Source: Gemmatimonadota bacterium (lineage in GTDB: Bacteria; Latescibacterota; UBA2968; UBA8231). Taken from it: a DNA stretch of 7,052 nt. The stretch spans positions 2,899-9,950 of the forward strand of contig VXOR01000040.1 of the NCBI GenBank assembly GCA_009840005.1. Reading direction: 5' to 3'. The position numbers and the translations under genes were made by a program. The notes under the pieces are model-generated. The model was not told the origin of the DNA. It did no database searches and saw nothing but the letters and a program-made list of their open reading frames with translations. Of this stretch, positions 1 through 5,344 are shown piece by piece (positions within the stretch are counted from its first letter, which is position 1; every line of letters starts with the position of its first letter).

Positions 1-423
1 GGCTTCAATCGCTGCTTCGAACTCGCCGCGTTGTCCTTGCACGGCACCCTTTAGGGACAAAGCCCAAGCGACTTGCTCTTGGAGTTGAGGTTCGTTGCTG
101 GAGCCAAATCGTGAGAGTATTTCGTCGCAGGCTTCAATCGCTGCTTCGAACTCGCCGCGTTGTCCTTGCACGGCACCCTTTAGGAACAAAGCCCAAGCGA
201 CCTGATCTTGGAGGTTGTATTCATCGTTGGAGCCAAATCGTGAGAGTACTTTGTCGCAGGCTTCAATCGCCGCCTCGAACTCGCCGAGATGTCCTTGCAT
301 GATGCCCTTTAGGAACAGAGCCCAAGCGACCGTAACTTGGAGATCGGATTCGTTGCTGGAGCCAAATCGTGATATTGATTTGTCGCAGACTTCAATTGCC
401 GCCTTGAACTTACCGCGTTGCTC
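1..423 (-). repeat. 129-bp tandem repeats encoding 43-residue TPR-like units
   Basis: Three full 129-bp units (1-129, 130-258, 259-387) and the beginning of a fourth (388 to about 423) lie head to tail inside the NTPase gene, in frame, and run off the window edge. In protein each unit carries WALFLKG, then GEFEAAIEACD, then LSRFGS. Its Gly8 and Ala20 positions fit the TPR consensus, plus about nine extra residues. Units 1-129 and 130-258 differ at only one of the first 71 bases and at about 13 positions overall by hand count, mostly in 72-101, which encodes the segment between repeats. Such similarity suggests recent duplication or gene conversion. Confidence 0.93.
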
Positions 424-1932
424 GTGCGCTGGTGCCTGAATAAATGCCAGAGCGATCAGTGAGCTTGGTATTCGAGACCAATTGGCGCTTTCAGCAGTGA
501 AAGCTTGGTCCTCGGTTTCGATAACCTTCTCGAATGCTCCCTCGTTGAATACTGTAGTAATCTCCTCAAACAGTTGTTTGAAGCTCTCGTTGTCGGTTTC
601 CGCGGCAGGACTGGATGTCCAATCAATGCTTGGTCGTGCCATGCTAGGAAACAAGTGGCCCAATTGCGGCTGTTCGGCAATTGCTCTTTCAATGCCCTCG
701 CGAATCGTCGGCAATCGCGTCGCCTCCGCAATTAGCTTGCCGGACATCTCTGCAAGTTCGGTGTTGCTGTAAAACACCGCCATGAAGCGGATCAGGTTTG
801 CAACGACCGCCGCCTCGTCGCGCTCGCGCCGCAGCTTATAGTAGATGCTGTAGAGACGTTCCGCCGCCGCGTAACGCCGCTTCTTGCCGCTCCCTTCCGC
901 GATGACAGCACCCCGTTCGACGAGCCGTCCAAGCAGAGCCGATACGGGTCGGACATCCATACGCGCTCGCGCCGCGACCTCGCCCGTACTCGACGGTTGC
1001 CAAAGGTCAATCACCGCGATATACACGCGGCGTTCACCCTTAGCCAATACCTCTAAGTGACCACGGAAGTACTCGGTGTGATCGTCAATCAATTCCACCA
1101 ATTTTTCCATCAACTGGCGCAAGGAGCGGTGCCGCGCGAACTCGGCGACGATGACTAGGAGGCGGGGGCTGCCGCCGGTCAGGATTTCGAGCGGCCTAAT
1201 CTCGCGCTGGCTCACCGCGTCGCCGCTGACGACCTGCCACAGACGACGACATTCTTCGGTGGCCAGCGGTTCCAAAGCGATGATTCGGAATAGCTCAAAG
1301 AACGGCTGCTCCGCGTCGTCCAGACCCTCAAAGCGACTCGTGGCAGTGGCAAGCAGCATGATCTGGGGTTCTGATTGCAACGAGCCGCGTAGTTTCCAGC
1401 CGAAATGTTTGTCCACGTTTCCGCAGAGCGCCTGTAGGTTCTCGACCATGAGGACGAGTTTTCTGCCCAGCCGGTCCGCCGCTTCCAAGACAGCGGCACG
1501 GGCGCGGTCTGCGAGCCTTTCCTCGTGCCAGCGATTGGTCAAGTCGGTGTGCGTCTTTCGCAACTCCTCAGCGAGTACGGGATCGTGCTTGGTGCTGTCC
1601 CGAGCAAGGTAGAACAAGGTATCGAGCCAGAAATCGGCGAGGCTGAATATCTCGTGACTTTCTTCCATGAACCGAACCGGCAAAAGACTCTCGGAGAGTT
1701 CATGGTTGGTGTTCAATTCTGCCGCGACGCGGGTTAGCAACATGGTTTTTCCCCGCCCGCGAGGCGCGACGACCAGAACGTGCTGACAAGATGGTGAATC
1801 TATGTTCCCACGGAGGACTTCAAGCACAATGTCGAGTTCGTGTTTCCTGACTACGAACTGCTCTATCACTTCCTCGTCGGATTGGAACGTCCCTGGATTG
1901 AATTTGCGAATTGGTAGATCGGACTTGTTCAT
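1..1932 (-). CDS. STAND-like P-loop NTPase with winged helix and C-terminal TPR repeats (3' part cut by window edge)
   Basis: The frame is open for 644 codons from the ATG at 1932 to base 1, so the C-terminus is missing. Seen in the translation: a Walker A APRGRGKT at residues 56-63; a Walker B-like strand LVLMVEN at 159-165 with Glu in place of the usual Asp; a sensor-1-like strand IMLLATATSRF at 191-201; TGGSPR at 253-258, like the sensor-2 region of ORC/Cdc6-type ATPases; a winged helix at about 300-371 with a basic wing (GSGKKRRY); a linker; then 43-residue TPR-like repeats from about 505 to the edge. The start is set by the ATGA overlap with the upstream ATPase gene and by GGGAGA six bases before the ATG. 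The order NTPase, winged helix, TPR resembles STAND regulators and sensors, in which repeats sense a ligand and the NTPase oligomerises; applying that here is inference. No signal peptide or membrane segment is seen, so it is probably cytoplasmic. Target unknown. Confidence 0.88.
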   Translation of the reverse strand, partial: MNKSDLPIRKFNPGTFQSDEEVIEQFVVRKHELDIVLEVLRGNIDSPSCQHVLVVAPRGRGKTMLLTRVAAELNTNHELSESLLPVRFMEESHEIFSLADFWLDTLFYLARDSTKHDPVLAEELRKTHTDLTNRWHEERLADRARAAVLEAADRLGRKLVLMVENLQALCGNVDKHFGWKLRGSLQSEPQIMLLATATSRFEGLDDAEQPFFELFRIIALEPLATEECRRLWQVVSGDAVSQREIRPLEILTGGSPRLLVIVAEFARHRSLRQLMEKLVELIDDHTEYFRGHLEVLAKGERRVYIAVIDLWQPSSTGEVAARARMDVRPVSALLGRLVERGAVIAEGSGKKRRYAAAERLYSIYYKLRRERDEAAVVANLIRFMAVFYSNTELAEMSGKLIAEATRLPTIREGIERAIAEQPQLGHLFPSMARPSIDWTSSPAAETDNESFKQLFEEITTVFNEGAFEKVIETEDQAFTAESANWSRIPSSLIALAFIQAPAHEQRGKFKAAIEVCDKSISRFGSSNESDLQVTVAWALFLKGIMQGHLGEFEAAIEACDKVLSRFGSNDEYNLQDQVAWALFLKGAVQGQRGEFEAAIEACDEILSRFGSSNEPQLQEQVAWALSLKGAVQGQRGEFEAAIEA

Positions 1933-3170
1933 GGCGCGTCTCCCGGGGATTCGGCCTCAGAACGGCGGCCTTTGAGGGGCCTGTGGTGGTCGCGGAAACG
2001 CGCCGACCACCAGTCTTTCAGCAAGCGCGACGGAAAGCGATGGCCACCGTCTATGGCTTCGAGATAGCCGTCGTGCATCAGGATTTCGAGGGTATCCGCA
2101 ATACGGTCGGGTGCATCGTCAACCACTTTGGCGTACAGCCGTTCGAGGCAACGCCGTGCGCTTGGCGTGAATACCTCTTGGGTAGCTGCCTCGGCGAGGA
2201 TCTCCATGGCGATGGTGTGGCTCTCATCTTCCAACGCCTCCTTGAGGCGCGTTTCGTAGTGTACAAGATCATTCTGCCCTGAAGGCCCAAGAAGTTCGGT
2301 GCGATAGACCTCCCCGATGTCCTCTACCGTCACTTGCTCTTGGCTCTGCATAGTGGCGTGGTCCCGCAACCGTGCGAAGAAGGACTGCACATGGTGGGGG
2401 ATACCGACGCCGAGCGCATCGTACACCGCTTCTGCTACGCCGTCCTCAACTCGCAAGCCGCAACTCTCTGAGAGACGTTGAAAACACTCGATACTGGTAT
2501 TACGGTCCCACGGCCCCAAGCGAAAGGGGTCGAGATGATTGATGCGGTCGGGTATGCCCAGTCGCTTTACGAGAGGTGCAAGCCCGATACTGCCGGATAC
2601 GATGAGGACTGGGGAGCTGTCTCCAAGAGCTTGGAGTACGCGGCGCAACCAACTCAGGAACTCATCGGCCTGTCTGGCACCGTCGTCATCGTCAAGCATT
2701 CGCTTGAGAAGAATCGGCAACTCGTCGATGACGAGGAGCACAGGTTGTTCGTGTGCGGCACAATGCTGAAGCAACTCTTCCCCGTGACGCCGCCAGTTCC
2801 CCGCATTCAGACCAGCCCGGAGCTTCACGCGAAAGTCGTGTGCGCCGATCTCTTCGACACTACCAACCAAGCGTTTCATTGTGGTAGCGAACCGCGACAT
2901 GATCGGGCGAACCGAGTGGGCCGCTTGAGCAATATCCGCGATTGCGTCCTCCGCGCAGGTCGCTCCCTCGACGTCGGCGAAGAGAAAGACCCAACCCTCA
3001 GCCTCAAGCCGTCGCCCGAGCTCTTGGGTAACACTGGTCTTGCCCATGCGCCGCTGTCCGGTCAGCAATACGTGGTTGTAGTCGCGGACTCGAGTCTCCA
3101 ATATCTGCAACTCGCGCTCGCGATTGAAAAAGTCGCCGCCGCTTACCCAGCGGCCAGTCGATGATCTCAT
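1929..3170 (-). CDS. COG1672-like AAA/P-loop ATPase with C-terminal winged helix
   Basis: A 413-residue protein. Seen: FFNRERELQ at residues 14-22, the entry motif of this ATPase class; Walker A GQRRMGKT at 38-45; FADVEGA at 64-70; Walker B VLLVIDE at 144-150; a GSIGL sensor-like motif at 193-197; and a C-terminal winged helix at about 310-392 ending in HRFPSRLLKDWW, typical of 'archaeal-type ATPase' proteins. The ATG at 3170 is chosen because AAAGGAGAA precedes it at good spacing. A longer reading starting at 3371 would have to translate the upstream direct repeats. The stop TGA overlaps the start of the next gene (ATGA), so both are probably made together and may work together. The family binds and hydrolyses ATP, but its partners are mostly unknown, so no specific role is assigned. 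A defence or signalling role with the TPR-NTPase partner is possible but unproven. Confidence 0.9.
   Translation of the reverse strand: MRSSTGRWVSGGDFFNRERELQILETRVRDYNHVLLTGQRRMGKTSVTQELGRRLEAEGWVFLFADVEGATCAEDAIADIAQAAHSVRPIMSRFATTMKRLVGSVEEIGAHDFRVKLRAGLNAGNWRRHGEELLQHCAAHEQPVLLVIDELPILLKRMLDDDDGARQADEFLSWLRRVLQALGDSSPVLIVSGSIGLAPLVKRLGIPDRINHLDPFRLGPWDRNTSIECFQRLSESCGLRVEDGVAEAVYDALGVGIPHHVQSFFARLRDHATMQSQEQVTVEDIGEVYRTELLGPSGQNDLVHYETRLKEALEDESHTIAMEILAEAATQEVFTPSARRCLERLYAKVVDDAPDRIADTLEILMHDGYLEAIDGGHRFPSRLLKDWWSARFRDHHRPLKGRRSEAESPGDAP
1939..1944 (-). promoter_or_regulatory. Shine-Dalgarno site inside the upstream gene, with ATGA start/stop overlap
   Basis: GGGAGA lies six bases before the ATG of the TPR-NTPase gene. 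That ATG overlaps the TGA of the upstream ATPase gene by two bases. Together they fix the start and point to translational coupling. Confidence 0.7.
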
Positions 3171-3173
3171 GGC

Positions 3174-3182
3174 TTCTCCTTT
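3174..3182 (-). promoter_or_regulatory. Shine-Dalgarno site deciding the ATPase start
   Basis: AAAGGAGAA reads on the minus strand three bases before the ATG at 3170, with the GGAG core about six bases away. Its AAA is also the end of the 10-bp outer arm of the downstream operator repeat, so a protein or RNA structure on that repeat would touch the ribosome site. Confidence 0.75.
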
Positions 3183-3264
3183 GTTCAACGATTCTGTTGT
3201 CAACCATTCTGTTGAACAAAGATAGCGTTCAACGATTCTGTTGTCAACCATTCTGTTGAACAAA
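3180..3264. repeat. Two 37-bp direct repeats, each with two CAAC-N6-GTTG sites: probable operator array
   Basis: A 37-bp sequence occurs twice without a mismatch, at 3184-3220 and 3228-3264 (44-bp period, 7-bp gap). Each copy contains two 15-bp-spaced units, CAACGATTCTGTTG and CAACCATTCTGTTG, giving four sites at 3186-3199, 3201-3214, 3230-3243 and 3245-3258. Copy 3180-3220 is also bounded by 10-bp inverted arms TTTGTTCAAC/GTTGAACAAA. The second copy keeps only a 6-bp version. The array overlaps the predicted promoter and the 5' leader of the ATPase operon. It is most simply read as a set of binding sites for a dimeric regulator. The regulator is not identified; either winged-helix ATPase of the operon could be a candidate for autoregulation, which is inference. 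Confidence 0.85.
3219..3247 (-). promoter_or_regulatory. Sigma70-like promoter of the two-ATPase operon
   Basis: On the minus strand, TTGACA (3247-3242, a perfect -35) is followed by exactly 17 bases and TATCTT (3224-3219, four of six matches to TATAAT). The -35 lies inside the distal 37-bp repeat and the -10 covers the gap between the two repeats. The predicted start at about 3212 falls inside the proximal repeat, leaving a leader of roughly 40 bases. Binding to either repeat would be expected to block transcription. Confidence 0.65.
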
Positions 3265-3389
3265 TTGCAAGGCGGCACAATTTGACCGTCGATCCTGTCT
3301 TGCCTATCTGTGAGATGGAGTTTTCTAGGTCGGTTGGTGGTGGTTTCGCTGCGGAAAGCTAGAGTCGCCACTCTCTGCTTGGCAGCTTC

Positions 3390-4664
3390 CTACCAGTAAC
3401 TCAGCGCGTCCTCAAAGATCCCCGCCAGTTCCTCAGCATCTGCCGCTCGTGGCGAGAGCTTAGTCACCCGGTGTTGCGGCAGCGTACCTTCGACGAGGGC
3501 CGGGATGTGCTGGCTGCCGTAGCCGAGGGTGCTGAGGCCGTTGGGTGCGCCGAGTTGGCGCATCAGTGAGACGATGCGGTCGGCCAAGATCGCGCCCGCG
3601 TCCTCGTCTTTAGCCCCGCCGCAATCGGCTCCCAAGACCTTGGCTGCCCGCAGATGCCGCTGGGGGCAAGTCGGCGCGGTGAAGCGGAAGACCGCCGGCG
3701 AGTTGACGATCACGGCAAATCCGTGCGGCACCAGTGGGTAATCGATGGCGTATCCCTGGGGCACATAGCTTTCCACCATGCCAGCCACTGGATAGGACAT
3801 GCCGTGCGGCAAGTGGACGCCGGCGTTGCCAAAGCCAATGCCGGCGAGGGCTGCGGCCAAGCACATGGCGCTGCGGGCCTCGTCGTCGCTGGGGTCGGCC
3901 ACGGCGCGGGGCAAAAATTGCTCCACCAACCGCAAAGCCTCCAGCGCCCATAAGTCGCTGACGGGATTCGAGCCTTGGTAGGCCGGTCGCAGTTGGGGCC
4001 GGTCGGGTCGGGGCCGCTGGTCAAACGGCAGGGCCGTGTAGGACTCCAAGGCGTGTGAGAGCACATCGAGGCCAGTTGAAGCGGCTACCTGCGGCGGCAT
4101 GGAGCGCGTGTTGTCTGGATCGACGATGCCCAAGGTCGGGCGCATGTAGCGGTGGGCCATGCCGGTCTTGGCCTTCATCTCGACGAGATCGAAAATCGCC
4201 ACGCCCGTGGTCTCGCTGCCGGTGCCAGCGGTGGTGGGAACGGCGATTAGCGGCTTGAGCGGGCCGGGCACTGGTTCGCCCCGGCCAATGGGCGCGTTGA
4301 CGTAGGTGAGGAAATCGGCTGGGTACGTGGTGTACACGTTGGCGGCTTTGGCCGTGTCCATCACCGATCCCCCGCCGATGGCGACGAACCCGTCAAACCC
4401 TTGTTGGGCGAATGCAATCGCCGCCTTGAACGAGGCGTCGGTTGGCTCGACGCGCACTTGGTCGAACAGCGCGTACTCGACGCTCGCCTCCGCAATGGCC
4501 GCCAAGGCCGTCTGCACGGGCGCTTGCTCGCGCAAATTTGGGTCGGTCAATACCATGACCCGCTTCAGGCCCCGGTCTTTGAGATCCATGCCGATCTCCT
4601 TGGTGGTGCCTGGGCCGAAGCGGATGTTGGAGGTGGCGATTTCGTAGGCAGTGTCGAGCAGCAT
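3390..4664 (-). CDS. Iron-dependent alcohol dehydrogenase, hydroxyacid-oxoacid transhydrogenase (ADHFE1) type
   Basis: A 424-residue group III (iron-type) alcohol dehydrogenase. Seen: the nucleotide-binding GGGSVMDTAKAAN at residues 97-109; PTTAGTGSETTGVAIFD at 143-159; predicted metal ligands Asp200 and His204 (DVLSH), His287 (HGMSYP) and His314 (VPHG); and a C-terminal KLSPRAADAEELAGIFEDAL segment. From memory, human ADHFE1 shares SNIR(F/Y)G, VRVEPTD, RPAYQGSNP and GIGFGNAGVH. That enzyme oxidises 4-hydroxybutyrate to succinic semialdehyde while reducing 2-oxoglutarate to 2-hydroxyglutarate; the same reaction here is inferred. ATG at 4664 is preferred over the TTG at 4718 because GAAAGGA stands nine bases upstream and because the family starts near this point. 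No neighbour specifies the pathway. An ordinary NAD-dependent alcohol dehydrogenase remains possible. Confidence 0.9.
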   Translation of the reverse strand: MLLDTAYEIATSNIRFGPGTTKEIGMDLKDRGLKRVMVLTDPNLREQAPVQTALAAIAEASVEYALFDQVRVEPTDASFKAAIAFAQQGFDGFVAIGGGSVMDTAKAANVYTTYPADFLTYVNAPIGRGEPVPGPLKPLIAVPTTAGTGSETTGVAIFDLVEMKAKTGMAHRYMRPTLGIVDPDNTRSMPPQVAASTGLDVLSHALESYTALPFDQRPRPDRPQLRPAYQGSNPVSDLWALEALRLVEQFLPRAVADPSDDEARSAMCLAAALAGIGFGNAGVHLPHGMSYPVAGMVESYVPQGYAIDYPLVPHGFAVIVNSPAVFRFTAPTCPQRHLRAAKVLGADCGGAKDEDAGAILADRIVSLMRQLGAPNGLSTLGYGSQHIPALVEGTLPQHRVTKLSPRAADAEELAGIFEDALSYW

Positions 4665-4673
4665 AGGGTTTTG

Positions 4674-4680
4674 TCCTTTC
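4674..4680 (-). promoter_or_regulatory. Shine-Dalgarno site for the iron-type dehydrogenase
   Basis: GAAAGGA reads on the minus strand nine bases before the ATG at 4664. It supports this start over the in-frame TTG at 4718, which lacks a comparable site. Confidence 0.65.
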
Positions 4681-4688
4681 GGGCGGGG

Positions 4689-4718
4689 AATATAGGCTTG
4701 ACTTGGAGAGGGAGGCAA
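4689..4718 (-). promoter_or_regulatory. Putative promoter for the iron-type dehydrogenase
   Basis: TTGCCT (4718-4713), an 18-base spacer and TATATT (4694-4689) lie 25 bases upstream of the ATG at 4664. The -10 is good and the -35 moderate. It overlaps the divergent promoter of the HisI-like gene, so the two may compete. Confidence 0.45.
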
Positions 4719-4726
4719 GGTCTAGT
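4698..4726 (+). promoter_or_regulatory. Putative promoter for the HisI-like gene
   Basis: TTGACT (4698-4703), a 17-base spacer and TCTAGT (4721-4726) stand about 30 bases before the GTG start. The -35 matches five of six bases and the -10 four of six. The site overlaps the opposite-strand dehydrogenase promoter. Confidence 0.4.
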
Positions 4727-4744
4727 TAAAAGGAGTTTGACAAT

Positions 4745-4750
4745 AGGAGA
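4745..4750 (+). promoter_or_regulatory. Shine-Dalgarno site selecting a GTG start
   Basis: AGGAGA ends five bases before the GTG at 4756. The next in-frame ATG at 4774 has no comparable site, so the GTG is taken as the start. Confidence 0.7.
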
Positions 4751-4755
4751 TCGTC

Positions 4756-5181
4756 GTGGTTGAACGAGTGAATATGACGCATGAGGAAGTGGAGGAAGGG
4801 CAGCGGTTGGCCTTGGATTTTGGCAAGTTGCAGCGGGCCGCGGCCTGTGGCGAGGGGTTGGTGCCGGTGGTGGCGCAGGACGTGGATAGCGGCGAGGTGT
4901 TGATCGTGGGGTACGCCAATGAAGAGGCGTTCGACTATGCGCGGCGCGAGGGCGTGGCCGCGTTTTGGAGCACGTCGCGCAACGAGTTGTGGGTCAAAGG
5001 CGCGACCTCGGGCAATGTGCTCGAACTGGTCGAAATCCGCGTCAACTGCGAGCAGAATTCGCTGTTGTACCGCGTGCGGCTCAAAGGGGAGGGGGCCTGC
5101 CACACGTTGGATGCAGATGGTCGGGCGCGGTTGGGGTGTTACTACCGGCGGCTGGTGGGGGATCGGCTTGAGCCGGTTTGA
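4756..5181 (+). CDS. hisI: HisI-like phosphoribosyl-AMP cyclohydrolase, variant metal site
   Basis: A 141-residue protein with the HisI fold signatures: LVPVVAQDVDSGEVLIVGYANEEA (residues 35-58, quoted in part by key residues V37-Q41 and Y53-E57), WSTSRNELWVKGATSGN at 71-87, ACHT at 114-117 and CYYRR at 128-132. The classical enzyme opens the adenine ring of phosphoribosyl-AMP in the third step of histidine synthesis and is zinc dependent. Zinc-ligand equivalents Cys98, Cys115 and Cys128 are present. Two oddities: the usual Asp-Cys-Asp-x-Asp magnesium motif reads NCEQN at 97-101, and the last two cysteines are 13 apart instead of the usual 7. No other his gene is in the window. It may be a conserved HisI subfamily or a paralogue with a different substrate. 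The GTG start is supported by the ribosome site. Confidence 0.87.
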   Translation: MVERVNMTHEEVEEGQRLALDFGKLQRAAACGEGLVPVVAQDVDSGEVLIVGYANEEAFDYARREGVAAFWSTSRNELWVKGATSGNVLELVEIRVNCEQNSLLYRVRLKGEGACHTLDADGRARLGCYYRRLVGDRLEPV

Positions 5182-5202
5182 ATTCTAACTGACGTTAGGC
5201 AT

Positions 5203-5288
5203 TGTAGGGGCAACCCTTGTGGTTGCCCTCGTCGGATTCCGCTGGCGGCATACGCGGTGTCTGGGCGCCCACAAGGGACGCCCCTACA
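5203..5288. repeat. REP/MITE-like element of two inverted 26-bp palindromic arms
   Basis: The left arm 5203-5228 begins TGTAGGGGCAACCC. The right arm 5263-5288, read on the other strand, begins TGTAGGGGCGTCCC. They match at 22 of 26 positions. Each arm is itself a hairpin: GGGCAACC/GGTTGCCC around CTTGT on the left, and the same layout with one G-T wobble on the right. The four differences fall at paired positions and largely preserve the stem. A 34-bp middle separates the arms. The layout is that of a REP pair or small non-coding mobile element; no transposase lies in it. It sits between the HisI-like gene and pncA, and may also slow or end transcription, although there is no T-run. Confidence 0.8.
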
Positions 5289-5295
5289 CGAATCG

Positions 5296-5321
5296 TTCAG
5301 ATCATTCTGGATTGCTATATT
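5296..5321 (+). promoter_or_regulatory. Weak putative promoter for pncA-pncB
   Basis: TATATT at 5316-5321 is a good -10 candidate 24 bases before the ATG of pncA. The only -35-like string, TTCAGA at 5296-5301, is too close (14 bases) and poor. The promoter call rests mainly on the -10 and on the start of a new gene pair after the repeat element. Confidence 0.25.
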
Positions 5322-5330
5322 TTTGCGGAT

Positions 5331-5336
5331 AGGAGG
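5331..5336 (+). promoter_or_regulatory. Strong Shine-Dalgarno site for pncA
   Basis: AGGAGG, a full anti-16S match, stands eight bases before the ATG at 5345. Confidence 0.75.
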
Positions 5337-5344
5337 ATTAGGCG

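Noticed and set aside
1..423. A CRISPR array or minisatellite explanation of the 129-bp repeats
   Set aside because: The units are in frame in a 644-codon open frame, lack spacers and translate to TPR-like helices.
1151..1612. A 153-codon plus-strand open frame
   Set aside because: It is antisense to the TPR-NTPase gene, is rich in Ser and Arg in a low-complexity way and has no convincing start.
1911..3164. Long plus-strand open frames at 1911-2282 and 2478-3164
   Set aside because: They lie opposite the ATPase gene, give no recognisable domains, and mirror its codon pattern.
3180..3264. A CRISPR array or plasmid iteron origin for the 37-bp repeats
   Set aside because: Only two long copies with a 7-bp gap exist, no Cas or Rep gene is near, and their fit to the promoter favours an operator.
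3171..3371. An N-terminal extension of 67 residues on the COG1672-like ATPase, starting at 3371
   Set aside because: It would translate the operator repeats and the promoter, the two repeat copies are in different frames, and a strong ribosome site sits directly before the ATG at 3170.
3358..3389. A terminator after the dehydrogenase stop
   Set aside because: Only a 5-bp AGAGT/ACTCT stem without a T-run is seen, so some read-through into the ATPase operon cannot be excluded, but no terminator can be supported.
4665..4718. A TTG start at 4718 for the iron-type dehydrogenase
   Set aside because: It has no good ribosome site, and the family normally begins near the ATG at 4664, which has GAAAGGA upstream.
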